Position numbers and translations under genes: made by a program. From Acidobacteriota bacterium (lineage in GTDB: Bacteria; Acidobacteriota; Terriglobia; Terriglobales; Acidobacteriaceae): a stretch of DNA of 64,000 bases. Below, piece by piece: positions 1 to 8,981 of the stretch. The stretch lies in the NCBI GenBank assembly GCA_018268915.1, contig JAFDVQ010000004.1, positions 186,001 to 250,000 on the forward strand, read 5' to 3'. Below the pieces are notes generated by a model. That model saw only the letters and a list, made by a program, of their open reading frames with translations. It was not told where the DNA came from and made no database searches. Within the stretch, counting starts at the first letter, position 1. Each line of letters opens with the position of its first letter.

Positions 1-1518
1 GGCGCGAGCCAGAGCCGTATCATCCGTCAGCTTCTGACGGAAGCTCTCTTGCTGTCCGTTACGGGAGCCCTGCTGGGCCTCGCGCTCGCATTCAAGACGG
101 TAGACATCATCGTTGCTCACTTGCCCGAGTTCTCCTTCCCGCACGAAGCAGCTATCCACGTGAATCTGCCAGTGCTGGCGTTCTGCATGATCATTGCGAT
201 CGGAACCGGCATCCTCTTCGGCCTCTGGCCCGCGATGCAGCTTTCACACCCTGAAGTCAGCCAGATCATGAAGGCCAACACGCGAAAGGCAACAGGCGAC
301 GTGAGCGGGCGCAAGGTTCACTCAGTTCTGATTGGAGGCCAGATCGCTCTCACCTTGCTGATGATGGCCGGGGCCGGCGCTGCTATTGAGGGTTTCCTGA
401 AAGTCTCACATGTGAACCTCGGCTACGATCCCCACAACATCATGTCCGTCGGAATTCCAATCCACGATGGCACATACAAAACCTGGCCCGAGCGCGCAGC
501 CTATTTCCAGCAGATGTACGACAAGGTGGCGAGCGTCCCCGGCGTGAAAATAGCAGCCGTATCGAGCAACGCTACGCCTCCCGCAAATGGATTCGATACT
601 CATCTACAGATCGTCGGAAGGCCCGCAAATGCCGATCAGCCTTTCCGCTTCAATATGGTGAGCAAAGATTATTTCCCCGCTTTGCGAATTCCCCTGCTCA
701 CCGGCCGATTCTGGGATGAAGCAGAAACGCACCGCGGCGCCGCCATGATGGTAGTCAACCAGACATTCGCCAAGAAATACTTTCCCGATGGGGATGCCAT
801 CGGCAAAACCGTAAAGGTCACAGAGCTCAAGCCGCAGCCGCCTTATCTACTGATCGCGCCTGGTGCGGAAGATGGCATGCAGATCATCGGGATAGTCGCG
901 GATAAACTCGACGACGGTTTGTCCAAGCCCGTCCTGCCCGAAGCCTTTGTTCCCTACACGATAGTGATGGGAATGTACACGCAGATCCTTGTCCGCTCGG
1001 ACGTGCCGCCGCTGACCCTGTTGCATTCGGTGCGGCTTGCTGTGAGCTCTATCGATCCGGATCAGCAGACAAACAATGATGTGCGCGATCTTGAGCACTG
1101 GATCACCCGCCTGCCCGAGTATGCGCGCGGACAACTCGTTGCGTGGCTTTTCGGCGCATTCGCCGTACTGGCCCTGGCACTCGCATCGGTCGGACTCTAC
1201 AGCGTTGTGGCGTATACCGTTGTTCAGCGCACGAACGAATTCGGAATTCGGATCGCGCTCGGAGCTGCGCGCGGGCACGTTCTCGGTCTCGTTTTCCGAT
1301 CCACCGTAGCCAGTGTGGGAGTCGGAATCATAGCCGGAGTGGTCCTCACCGTGGCGCTCAACCGACTCATGGCCAGCTGGTCTGCGGAGAGCGTGCGCGA
1401 TCCCCTGCTCCTCATCGGAGCCACTCTCACACTCTCCATCGTTGCAACATTGGCCTCGGTTCTGCCCGCCTGGAAGGCGGCAGGCGTAAACCCGATGACC
1501 GCCATTCGCTATGAGTGA
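1..1518 (+). CDS. ADOP/MacB-type ABC transporter permease, C-terminal part (5' end outside window)
   Basis: Integral membrane permease of the MacB/FtsX family. The open frame runs in from base 1 and the visible 505 residues are the C-terminal part. They show the end of the first FtsX-like membrane domain, a MacB-type periplasmic core region (about residues 140-360) and a second FtsX domain near the C-terminus with the typical stretch RTNEFGIRIALGAARG. Two FtsX domains in one chain fit the large ADOP permeases common in Acidobacteriota; this sub-assignment is inference. No ATPase partner is visible in the window. Substrate unknown. The gene converges on the cytochrome gene that ends 20 bp downstream. 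Confidence 0.85.
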   Translation, partial: GASQSRIIRQLLTEALLLSVTGALLGLALAFKTVDIIVAHLPEFSFPHEAAIHVNLPVLAFCMIIAIGTGILFGLWPAMQLSHPEVSQIMKANTRKATGDVSGRKVHSVLIGGQIALTLLMMAGAGAAIEGFLKVSHVNLGYDPHNIMSVGIPIHDGTYKTWPERAAYFQQMYDKVASVPGVKIAAVSSNATPPANGFDTHLQIVGRPANADQPFRFNMVSKDYFPALRIPLLTGRFWDEAETHRGAAMMVVNQTFAKKYFPDGDAIGKTVKVTELKPQPPYLLIAPGAEDGMQIIGIVADKLDDGLSKPVLPEAFVPYTIVMGMYTQILVRSDVPPLTLLHSVRLAVSSIDPDQQTNNDVRDLEHWITRLPEYARGQLVAWLFGAFAVLALALASVGLYSVVAYTVVQRTNEFGIRIALGAARGHVLGLVFRSTVASVGVGIIAGVVLTVALNRLMASWSAESVRDPLLLIGATLTLSIVATLASVLPAWKAAGVNPMTAIRYE

Positions 1519-1538
1519 TTCAATCCTTTTGAGGCGCC

Positions 1539-1919
1539 CTAGCGAAGGCCGGTATGCAGGTATGCCAGCAGCGCGGACATCTGTGCCTCACTGAATCGCC
1601 CCGCGAAGGATGGCATCATTCCTTTGCCGGACAATACGACACGGCGGACGTCGGCATCCGTCGCAGGAGCGCCGCTGGGCAGAATGGAACTTCTGTACAC
1701 CCCATGGAGATCGGGTGGAATCTGCTTCAACGCGAGGTCATTCTCGTCGTGACAATGGGCACACCGCACCTGATATAGATGCTTGCCTTCAATTTCCTGA
1801 GGCGTGAGTTGAGGAGGCTTGTGGCAGCCCGCAAGAGCCGATCCTCCAGCGAGCAGAATCGTTGCTCCAAAAAACGCGCAAACACCGAATAGCGTCACCT
1901 GATTCCGCAAAGCGATCAC
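1539..1919 (-). CDS. Monohaem class I cytochrome c, predicted lipoprotein
   Basis: Small (126 aa) electron-carrier protein. It has a hydrophobic N-terminus ending in a lipobox-like LAGC at about residues 29-32, so it is probably a lipid-anchored extracytoplasmic protein. A single CXXCH haem site (CAHCH) lies near residue 54, and a methionine in GMMPSF could be the sixth ligand. Start is GTG. It is transcribed divergently from the threonine dehydratase-like gene 42 bp away. No oxidase or dehydrogenase partner is adjacent, so the electron partner is unknown. Confidence 0.85.
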   Translation of the reverse strand: MIALRNQVTLFGVCAFFGATILLAGGSALAGCHKPPQLTPQEIEGKHLYQVRCAHCHDENDLALKQIPPDLHGVYRSSILPSGAPATDADVRRVVLSGKGMMPSFAGRFSEAQMSALLAYLHTGLR

Positions 1920-1961
1920 ACGCTAATTCTAAAGGCGAAGTCGATTGGGTATTCTGGAGCC

Positions 1962-2933
1962 ATGGCACTTCCCTCTCTGGCCGAGATCCGCGAGGCCCAG
2001 GCCGTGTTATATCGCTTCATGCCGCCCACTCCGCAATACAGCTGGCCTCTCGTCAACCAGAGGCTTGGTTGCGAGACGTGGATCAAGCACGAAAATCACA
2101 CGCCTGTCGGCGCCTTCAAGATTCGTGGCGCACTCCTGTATATGAAGTGGCTCTGCGATACCCAGCCGGGCTTTAAAGGGGTAGCAGCTGCAACTCGTGG
2201 CAATCATGGCCAGGGCGTCGCAACCGCAGCCCGTCTCAACGGCGTCAAATGCGTCATCGTAGTTCCCCGTGGCAACAGCACTGAGAAGAACCGCGCCATG
2301 GCTGCTCAGGGAGCCGAACTCGTCGAACACGGAGACGACTTTCAGGAATCCCTGGAGTATGCCCAGTCGCTCGCGACAGATCGTGGCTACACGATGATGG
2401 CTTCCTTCCACGAGAAGCTGATGCTCGGCACAGCGACCTATGCCATCGAATTGTTTGAGGGAGCGCCCGCTCTCGACAGGGTCTACGTGCCAATCGGCCT
2501 GGGATCGTCAATCTGCGGTGTCTCCGCGGTGCGGAATGCTATCGGGTCGAAAACAGAAATCGTGGGGGCCGTCTCATCTGCCTCGCCATCGTACTCGCGG
2601 AGCTTTGAGCAACGCGAAATCGTCCAGGCCCCCTCTTCAACGGCACTTGCCGATGGCCTGGCCTGCCGTACGCCAAACTGGGATGCGATGGAGATCATCT
2701 GGCAAAACGTCTCTCGCATCGTCGAGGTCTCGGACGATGAAATAGCAGCGGCAATGCGGGCAATCTTTCAGGACACCCACAATATCGCTGAGGGCGCAGC
2801 TGCATCTTCCTTAGCGGCCGCGATGCACGACAGAGAAATGAACTCAGGAAAGCGCGTCGGACTCATCCTCACAGGTGGCAATGTCGATACGCAATTGTTC
2901 GCACGTGTGCTCGCGGGAGAGACTTGGCAATGA
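1962..2933 (+). CDS. Threonine/serine dehydratase-like PLP enzyme
   Basis: Fold-type II PLP enzyme, 323 aa, expected to deaminate L-threonine or L-serine to the 2-oxo acid. The PLP lysine lies in GAFKIRGA (near residue 49), the phosphate/substrate loop reads ATRGNHGQG (about 77-85) and the C-terminal glycine-rich LTGGNVD is present. There is no C-terminal ACT-type regulatory domain, so it resembles the short, non-allosteric class more than biosynthetic IlvA. A -10-like TATTCT lies 6 nt before the ATG and GGAG sits inside that interval, so the leader would be extremely short. The thioesterase gene downstream overlaps by ATGA, implying coupling. A related PLP activity such as serine racemase or hydroxyaspartate dehydratase cannot be excluded. 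Confidence 0.8.
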   Translation: MALPSLAEIREAQAVLYRFMPPTPQYSWPLVNQRLGCETWIKHENHTPVGAFKIRGALLYMKWLCDTQPGFKGVAAATRGNHGQGVATAARLNGVKCVIVVPRGNSTEKNRAMAAQGAELVEHGDDFQESLEYAQSLATDRGYTMMASFHEKLMLGTATYAIELFEGAPALDRVYVPIGLGSSICGVSAVRNAIGSKTEIVGAVSSASPSYSRSFEQREIVQAPSSTALADGLACRTPNWDAMEIIWQNVSRIVEVSDDEIAAAMRAIFQDTHNIAEGAAASSLAAAMHDREMNSGKRVGLILTGGNVDTQLFARVLAGETWQ

Positions 2934-3370
2934 AGCCTCACTTCGACAATCTCACTCCCCTTGCACACGCCGCGCAAAATCGCTGCTTCGGTTGTGGCGA
3001 GGCAAACCCGCACGGCCTCCAGCTTGAGTTTCTCCTCGCCGAAGACGGGACCGTCGTGTGTCCAGCCACGATTCCAGACCGGTTCGAAGGCCATCCGGGC
3101 TATCTCCACGGCGGAATCATCGCTACCCTGCTCGACGAAACCATGAGCAAGGCAGTCCGCGCGCGAGGCATCACCGCAATGACCCGGCATCTTGAGGTGG
3201 ACTACCGCCGCCCCGTTCCTTCCTGCAAGCCCATCCGCATGGAAGGCCGCATCATCCGCGACGAAGGCCGAAAGCACTGGGTTGAGGCAACGATCTTCGA
3301 TGCAGAGTCGAATTCTCTCGCCCATGGAAAGGGCGTCTTCGTAGAAGTGCGCCCACCCAGGCCTTCGTGA
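2930..3370 (+). CDS. PaaI/YbgC-like hotdog-fold thioesterase
   Basis: Predicted acyl-CoA thioesterase of the PaaI group. The N-terminal CFGCGEANPHGLQLEF block and the HGGIIATLLDE segment (helix of the hotdog fold with catalytic-type acidic residue) are typical of the family. The ATG at 2930 overlaps the stop codon of the dehydratase gene as ATGA; a TTG two codons upstream is also in frame but less likely. About 146 aa, the usual length. Substrate is unknown, and the pairing with the dehydratase suggests a small catabolic unit (inference). It converges on flgE. Confidence 0.85.
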   Translation: MKPHFDNLTPLAHAAQNRCFGCGEANPHGLQLEFLLAEDGTVVCPATIPDRFEGHPGYLHGGIIATLLDETMSKAVRARGITAMTRHLEVDYRRPVPSCKPIRMEGRIIRDEGRKHWVEATIFDAESNSLAHGKGVFVEVRPPRPS

Positions 3371-3382
3371 AATCAAAGAGCA

Positions 3383-4906
3383 TCAATGAATCATATTGAT
3401 CGTTTCCTGCGTCACTGTGTCGAACGTGGTGATGGCTTTTGAATTTGCCTCGAATGCCCTCTGCGCGATGATCAGCTTCGAGAACTCAGCGGAGATGTTG
3501 ACGTTCGAGCCTTCCAGCGCGCCGCCCTGCATGCTCCCAAGCCCTGAGGTGCCGGAGATGCCAATCGTCGCCGGACCGCTGGCAAGGGTCGTTTCAAATT
3601 CACCGCTACCCAGCGATTTGAGACCCTGAAGGTTGACAACATTTCCAAGCGCCAACTGGCCAACATTCAGCTTCTGGCCGTTCTTGAAGGTCGCCGTCAC
3701 CGTCCCGTCGGCTCCAATGGAAAAGCCACGGTAGATGCCGCTTGCAAATCCGTTCTGCGAAGTGGAAGAGACAGCAGACGTCTGATCGACCTGTGAGAGG
3801 TTCGCTGATCCGTCAGCCCCATACAATTCCCAGGTCAGGTTCAGGTTCGAAGAGCCATCCGACAATCCAGAGAAACTGATGCCTGCGATGTTGGTCGATG
3901 GACTGACAAGATTCCCATTCGAGTCAAAGGTGAGCGAGCCCGTGGCAGGCGATGACGTTACAGGGTCCTGAATCACGTCGCCTGAAGTGGTAAGGTTCGC
4001 CCCGCTGATTGTGAGCTGAGTGCCTGTAGCCGTGACCGTAGCCGTGATTCCGGCCGCATTCAGAGCGCTTTGCAGGGTCGCAGCATAATTGCCGATGGAT
4101 TCACCAGCAGTGACAGCAGGTGCATTGATGGTGCTCGATACCCCCGCCACGTTCATTCCTGTAATCGTCAGGTTCGTCGAAGGATCGACGGTAGCCTGGG
4201 AAGCTCCGCTCGACCCAAAGTTGTACGTGATGCTGCTGCCGCCAGAGGCTATGCTGGGCGCCAGGCGGTCAGGAAGCGTGATGCTGTAAGACCAGTTATT
4301 CGTGCCCGTCTTCGTATACTTGACCGTTGCCTGATACGGTGCGCCCAGAGAGTCGTACACCTGCACGGTTCCTGGCAGGCTGTCTCCAACCTGAGCTGAA
4401 GAGTTCAGCGTGGCCGTCATTCCAAAGCTGGTTGTTGCGCTCGGCAATTCAACTTCGCCAACCGGGATGTGTATCGCTGTGAGGGGAGCCGTGGTATCAA
4501 CCTTCCCGTTGATCGCTGGAAATCCCATCACGCTCAATCCATCCGCTGTGATCAGGTTCCCGTTCTGATCCAGCGAGAAGTCCCCCGCACGGGTCAGAAG
4601 CGTATTTCCGCCGTCACTCACCACAAAGAATCCGTTTCCCTGCAAAGCCACATTCGTGTCCACTCCCGTGGAGTTGGGAGATCCGTTTGAAAAATCGGTT
4701 CCAATCAAAGCAACTTGCGTGCCGGAACCTCGTTGTATCGGATCGCCCGATCCTGCCTCTCCAATCTGCTGATAAAACAGATCGGAAAAACTCACCGATT
4801 TCGCCTTGTAGCCGGTTGTGTTCATGTTCGCCAGATTGTTCGCGATTGTATTGAGCGCCGTTGAATCTGCATTCAATCCAGTGAGCGGAATGTAAAAGCT
4901 AGCCAT
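3383..4906 (-). CDS. flgE: Flagellar hook protein FlgE
   Basis: Main subunit of the flagellar hook, exported by the flagellar type III system. The N-terminal rod/hook signature (SFYIPLTGLNADSTALNTIANNLANMNTTGYKA) and the C-terminal coiled-coil segment (SNVNISAEFSKLIIAQRAFEANSKAITTFD) bracket a long variable Thr/Ser-rich middle that would form the exposed hook domains. 507 aa, within the usual FlgE range. An AGGAGA ribosome site lies 6 nt before the ATG. It is the last gene of flagellar block I, 42 bp after flgD, and probably shares flgD's candidate sigma-54 promoter. Confidence 0.95.
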   Translation of the reverse strand: MASFYIPLTGLNADSTALNTIANNLANMNTTGYKAKSVSFSDLFYQQIGEAGSGDPIQRGSGTQVALIGTDFSNGSPNSTGVDTNVALQGNGFFVVSDGGNTLLTRAGDFSLDQNGNLITADGLSVMGFPAINGKVDTTAPLTAIHIPVGEVELPSATTSFGMTATLNSSAQVGDSLPGTVQVYDSLGAPYQATVKYTKTGTNNWSYSITLPDRLAPSIASGGSSITYNFGSSGASQATVDPSTNLTITGMNVAGVSSTINAPAVTAGESIGNYAATLQSALNAAGITATVTATGTQLTISGANLTTSGDVIQDPVTSSPATGSLTFDSNGNLVSPSTNIAGISFSGLSDGSSNLNLTWELYGADGSANLSQVDQTSAVSSTSQNGFASGIYRGFSIGADGTVTATFKNGQKLNVGQLALGNVVNLQGLKSLGSGEFETTLASGPATIGISGTSGLGSMQGGALEGSNVNISAEFSKLIIAQRAFEANSKAITTFDTVTQETINMIH

Positions 4907-4948
4907 TGTTGATCTCCTGCCGTGAAGCTCACGGTAAAATTTGTCTGT

Positions 4949-5410
4949 CTATTTGCCGGTCAAGGCGGTCGCGACTCGCGCTGAAGCTGCTTCTAAACTG
5001 GGGGCATAACGCTTTCCTGAAGGCTCGGCGCTACCTACAGCACCAGTTGGCCCGGCGCTCTTCGCTCCTGCCGTGAGCGCAGGAACATGCTCCGCAGAAC
5101 TGGCGACTGGCGTAGTATCGCTCCCGGCGTCAGTGGCCGTTGCCTTCTGAAGTGTCTCGTTGATCGAAATGAGTTGTTGCAGGCTGTTCACCTGAACCAA
5201 CTGGTTCACATATTCGTTGGGATCGGTAGTTGCTGTCGGGTCTTGGTTCTTCATCTCCGTAACCAGCAATGTTAGAAAGTCGTTCGCAGCTATCGAGGCC
5301 GAGTTTCCATTCGACGTGCTGTCTGCTCCGGATGAACTGGCACTCATCGGTTTCAATCCTGCAGACAACGATGAACCCTGATTCCATACTCCGTGTGCGC
5401 TTGTTGCCAT
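4949..5410 (-). CDS. flgD: Short hook-capping (scaffold) protein FlgD
   Basis: Cap protein needed for polymerising FlgE at the growing hook. The conserved core NDFLTLLVTEMKNQDP followed by NEYVNQLVQVNSLQQL is clear (about residues 37-75). The start at 5410 is chosen because AGGAG lies 7 nt upstream; longer in-frame versions lack a ribosome site. At 153 aa it has only the N-terminal FlgD core and a low-complexity Ala/Ser/Gly tail; the C-terminal Ig/tudor-like domains of longer FlgD proteins (about 220 aa) are missing. Short FlgD forms occur in other phyla, so this is probably functional. Confidence 0.9.
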   Translation of the reverse strand: MATSAHGVWNQGSSLSAGLKPMSASSSGADSTSNGNSASIAANDFLTLLVTEMKNQDPTATTDPNEYVNQLVQVNSLQQLISINETLQKATATDAGSDTTPVASSAEHVPALTAGAKSAGPTGAVGSAEPSGKRYAPSLEAASARVATALTGK

Positions 5411-5442
5411 GTAATCATCTCCTAGCTCGTCTCCCTGGCCAC

Positions 5443-5458
5443 AGCAATCACGCCACCA
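5443..5458 (-). promoter_or_regulatory. Candidate sigma-54 promoter for flgD-flgE
   Basis: The minus strand reads TGGTGGCGTGATTGCT. It has the -24 TGG, the -12 TTGCT and exactly ten bases between the GG and GC dinucleotides, as sigma-54 requires; the bases just after TGG differ from consensus. It overlaps the last codons of fliK and would start RNA about 20 nt before the flgD ATG. Hook genes are sigma-54 controlled in several polarly flagellated bacteria. Confidence 0.45.
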
Positions 5459-7100
5459 GCGAAACATGGATGCCACTGAAACCATTCGCTCCGGCGTGAG
5501 CAGTCGAACCCTCATTGCGGTTCACATTCTCGAGGAGCTTGAGCGGTGAAGTAGGCGTAATCTCCGCCAGCTCATTTCCGGCCCTTCGAGGCGCTTCATG
5601 CTCCTCATGCCTTTGGGCCCCCGATCCTCCTCGCTGATTGTCGCCCCCATAGCCCATACTCATGGAAGCCTCGTGCGTGCCAAGAATCGTTACCGGAGAA
5701 ACTGGAACTTGAGTCGCCGCTAGATGAGCGTTCAGCCCGCTTAGATGGCCACTCAGTACTCTTACCGCGTCATGGGACGCAGGAACAACGACTGCGTGCA
5801 GTCCGCTGGAATCGCGCTCTGCGCGCACGCTTATCCAGCCCAGTGCCGAGTCTTGGAAACCTGCTTCGGCAATGCTCTTTCCCGTGTGCGTCCATCTCTG
5901 CTCTGGGTGAAGTTCTGATCGATCGCATGCGACAGCAGCCGGGCCAGGAGTCTTCTGCACATCCGCAGTTCTGAAACGTTCCCATTCGACCGGCGCAGCC
6001 CAAGCGGATCTCATAGGCCATTCCGCGATTCCCACAGCCGATTTCTCGTGTACAGAAGCCTCGCCTTTGCCTCGTGTCGATGCGCGTTCTGCCTCATCGC
6101 GGATCCCCCGCTCACGAGAGCGCGGGGCCTGAATTTCCGGGTATGCTGACGAGCGCGACGGGGCTGTCGAATCGGTCGCACCAGCAGGTATAGCTTCTTG
6201 CGGTGCTCTGTCTGAAACGCCACGCACCCCTGTATCTTTCGTGAAACGTTCCCCATGGCGCGGCAGATCTGCGAAGCGGCATAGATCTGCATTCACAGCG
6301 GCCGAAGGTGCACCGTCGCCTGCATCATCGCCCTTACCCTTCGCGGACAGAGCAACCGTCGTAGCCGACTGGACTCGATCATTCAGATCAGCCTGCCCCA
6401 CCCGAGTCCAATTCGCATGGTCATCGTTACTGGTTTGGAGAGGTACAGACTTCTTATCGTCGACAGATATCGATTCGCCCCATTTGCCAGGTTGAACTGG
6501 CTGAAACGATCCAGTTGGCGGCATTGTCGTTCGAAGCATATCGGGCAAAACCTGTTCGGTCGACACGTCACGAATCGATCGTTTCTCTTCAGTGGTACCG
6601 GGCCTGTGTTTGATCGAAGCCATAGTGCTGCTCTCAGTAGCACTCATACCTTTCTCTTCTCTGAGGGACAGCTCCCGCTTCTTGGCGAGACCGATCTCGC
6701 GGGAATCCCGTGAATTCGCCCGAAAACCGCTGATCTTGATTCCCGCACTTGGAAACGAGTGTTGTTGCGGATCTAGCGTCTCCAGAGTGGAGCCAGGCGA
6801 AGACGTCTGCCGAAGAACGCACCCGGAATGACCATCTGAAGATCGAGTATTGTCTTCTGAGAACGGCTTGACTCCGCCACACTCATCCAGATCTCTGGAA
6901 CTGATCTCTTGAGAGGCCAGGAGTCCTTCCAGCAGGGCTTGCCATGATGAATCAGAAGTGTTCGATTCTTTTTCATTGATGCCACTTCGGCAAGTCGCAG
7001 GCATCCTCGTCGGATTAGTTCCGGAACAAGCAATGGCTTGAGCTTTACCTCCGGTCGAATCCTTGATGCCGATCATGCTCGGATGACATGCACTGAACAT
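5448..7100 (-). CDS. fliK: Flagellar hook-length control protein FliK-like
   Basis: Predicted secreted molecular ruler that sets hook length and switches export specificity through FlhB. 550 aa with a long low-complexity, charged N-terminal region typical of FliK. The C-terminal region contains LGWISVRAERDSSGLHAVVV followed by a helix and VSPVTI, which resembles the FliK C-terminal substrate-specificity domain. Recognition rests on this segment and on position (after fliJ, before flgD and flgE); overall conservation is low. It ends 37 bp before flgD. The 123 bp before its ATG contain no sigma-28 or sigma-54 match that I could find. Confidence 0.75.
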   Translation of the reverse strand: MFSACHPSMIGIKDSTGGKAQAIACSGTNPTRMPATCRSGINEKESNTSDSSWQALLEGLLASQEISSRDLDECGGVKPFSEDNTRSSDGHSGCVLRQTSSPGSTLETLDPQQHSFPSAGIKISGFRANSRDSREIGLAKKRELSLREEKGMSATESSTMASIKHRPGTTEEKRSIRDVSTEQVLPDMLRTTMPPTGSFQPVQPGKWGESISVDDKKSVPLQTSNDDHANWTRVGQADLNDRVQSATTVALSAKGKGDDAGDGAPSAAVNADLCRFADLPRHGERFTKDTGVRGVSDRAPQEAIPAGATDSTAPSRSSAYPEIQAPRSRERGIRDEAERASTRGKGEASVHEKSAVGIAEWPMRSAWAAPVEWERFRTADVQKTPGPAAVACDRSELHPEQRWTHTGKSIAEAGFQDSALGWISVRAERDSSGLHAVVVPASHDAVRVLSGHLSGLNAHLAATQVPVSPVTILGTHEASMSMGYGGDNQRGGSGAQRHEEHEAPRRAGNELAEITPTSPLKLLENVNRNEGSTAHAGANGFSGIHVSLVA

Positions 7101-7223
7101 GCCAAACGCTCGGCTGAAGATTAAAAAGATATCAAGATGGGACCTGGCGGTTCCGGTTCGACCCTGCTCCCGGAAGCAACGCGCGTACTCCAGAATCGCC
7201 TCGCGCGCAACGCATATGTCCGT

Positions 7224-7667
7224 TTAGTCGTGCGCCTTTCCAAAGAATCTGGCACGGTGCCACTCATCCAGAAGAGACTGTCCACGACGAAGCGACGCCT
7301 CCGACTCACGTTTCAACTCGTCGCGAAGCAGGATCTCCACCTGGCGCCGTTCTCTTCGCCGGCTCAGGTACTGCTCGCGTACCTTGTGAACGTGCTCTTC
7401 GGCCAGTTGTTTATTGTTCAATAGCGCACTCTCAAGGCGCGACGCACCTGCAATCTCCTCGATTCCGGTGATACGATCTCGCAACTCGCCAGATCGAGCA
7501 CTGCTTTGAAGCAGGGCCCGCCCAGCAATTCTCCGAACTCTCACTGCTTCGATCGCTTCCTTGATTCGCCTCAGCTCAGACACCGCCGATTCGAGCAACA
7601 GCGCTTCATTCCGTTCCTCCGCCCGGCGAATCTCGCAAAGCCGCCGCAATCGATTTGCTTTTGACAA
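7224..7667 (-). CDS. fliJ: Flagellar export chaperone-escort protein FliJ
   Basis: Cytoplasmic coiled-coil component of the flagellar ATPase complex that links FliI to FlhA and recycles export chaperones. 147 aa, almost entirely predicted alpha-helical with many Arg/Glu heptads, as expected for FliJ. The family has little sequence signature, so identity depends heavily on position directly after fliI. It starts with TTG immediately after the fliI stop codon; AGAGGGA upstream provides the ribosome site. Confidence 0.8.
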   Translation of the reverse strand: MSKANRLRRLCEIRRAEERNEALLLESAVSELRRIKEAIEAVRVRRIAGRALLQSSARSGELRDRITGIEEIAGASRLESALLNNKQLAEEHVHKVREQYLSRRRERRQVEILLRDELKRESEASLRRGQSLLDEWHRARFFGKAHD

Positions 7668-8981
7668 CTAGATTCCCTCTACGAGCGAGTCAAGAGCGCG
7701 AACAGAATCTGCAAAGCTGCAGCGCTCATCACTACTCTGGATCATGAAGCCTCTCATGGCCTGGCGCGCAGCGAGTGCACGATCCAGTTCGGCATCTGAC
7801 CCCGGTTTGTATGCGCCGATTCGAACAAGGTCCTCCGAACGCGCGTACGCCGCCATCAGCTGCCGATAAAGCGCTGCGTTCCGGCCATGCTTGATTTCCG
7901 TAACTGCGGGCATCAACCTGCTGATGGAGTCCAGCAGTTCAATCGGCGGATACCAACCCTCGGAGGCAAGCTCCCGAGACAGGACAAGATGACCATCAAG
8001 AAGCGATCGCACGGAGTCAACCAGAGGGTCTTGCTGATCGTCCCCCTCCATGAGGACCGTGTAAAACGCGGTGATGGAACCTACCTGAAACTGTCCGGCT
8101 CTTTCCACAAGTTTTGCCAGGCGATCGAACACTGACGGTGTATACCCCTTTGCTGTTGGCGGCTCTCCAGCAGCTAGTCCGATTTCGCGGGCAGCCATCG
8201 CAAAGCGTGTCAACGAATCCAATACAAGCAGTACGTTCTTGCCTTGTCCTGCGAAATACTCCGAGATCGTCGTCGCGGTCATCGCGGCGCGCATGCGCAA
8301 CAGGGGTGACTGATCGGAAGTCGAGACCACCAGAATCGAGCGGTCTATGCCCTCGCTGCCGATCGCATGTTGGACGAATTCCGGCACCTCGCGGCCGCGT
8401 TCTCCCACCAGCGCGATCACAGTGACATCGGCGGCAGTATTGCGCGCCATCATGCCGATCAGCGTGCTCTTTCCAACCCCTGAGCCCCCGAAGATGCCCA
8501 CTCGCTGTCCGCGCCCAACTGTCAGCAGAGAGTCGATCGCTCTCACTCCGGTGCCAAGCGGCGTAACGATCGGCATGCGCTCGAGAGGATTATGAGGCGC
8601 CTTCTCAAGGGAACAGCGCTTCATGGTCCCCTGCACAAGTCCGCCCTGCAGCGGGACCCCTCTGGCATCCAGAATCTGGCCGATGAGGTCGCTGCTGACA
8701 TCGACACTGGGCTTCAAGCCTGATGCCAAGACAGCATCCCCAAATCGGATGCCGTCGGCCTTATCAAGAGGCATTGTCAGCACTGTCTCCCCTCGAAAGC
8801 CGATGACTTCCGCCGGGTGCACGGCGCCCGTTGCATCCACGATGTCGCAGCACTCGCCAACCGAGACCACTGGTCCCGTAGACTCAATTGTGTTCCCGAG
8901 CGACTTGATGACCTCTCCGCGCCATCGCCATGGCTGCCGTTCCATCAGACGCTCTGTGTATCGCTCCAGGATGGCGGTCAT
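7668..8981 (-). CDS. fliI: Flagellum-specific ATPase FliI
   Basis: F1-beta-like ATPase that energises unfolding and entry of flagellar export substrates. Walker A reads GGSGVGKST (about residues 164-172). The Walker B aspartate is in NVLLVLDSLTRFA, and the family block GYTPSVFDRLAKLVERAG follows. 437 aa is normal length. The ATG overlaps the fliH stop as ATGA and fliJ follows without a gap, so fliH-fliI-fliJ are probably translationally coupled. Confidence 0.97.
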   Translation of the reverse strand: MTAILERYTERLMERQPWRWRGEVIKSLGNTIESTGPVVSVGECCDIVDATGAVHPAEVIGFRGETVLTMPLDKADGIRFGDAVLASGLKPSVDVSSDLIGQILDARGVPLQGGLVQGTMKRCSLEKAPHNPLERMPIVTPLGTGVRAIDSLLTVGRGQRVGIFGGSGVGKSTLIGMMARNTAADVTVIALVGERGREVPEFVQHAIGSEGIDRSILVVSTSDQSPLLRMRAAMTATTISEYFAGQGKNVLLVLDSLTRFAMAAREIGLAAGEPPTAKGYTPSVFDRLAKLVERAGQFQVGSITAFYTVLMEGDDQQDPLVDSVRSLLDGHLVLSRELASEGWYPPIELLDSISRLMPAVTEIKHGRNAALYRQLMAAYARSEDLVRIGAYKPGSDAELDRALAARQAMRGFMIQSSDERCSFADSVRALDSLVEGI

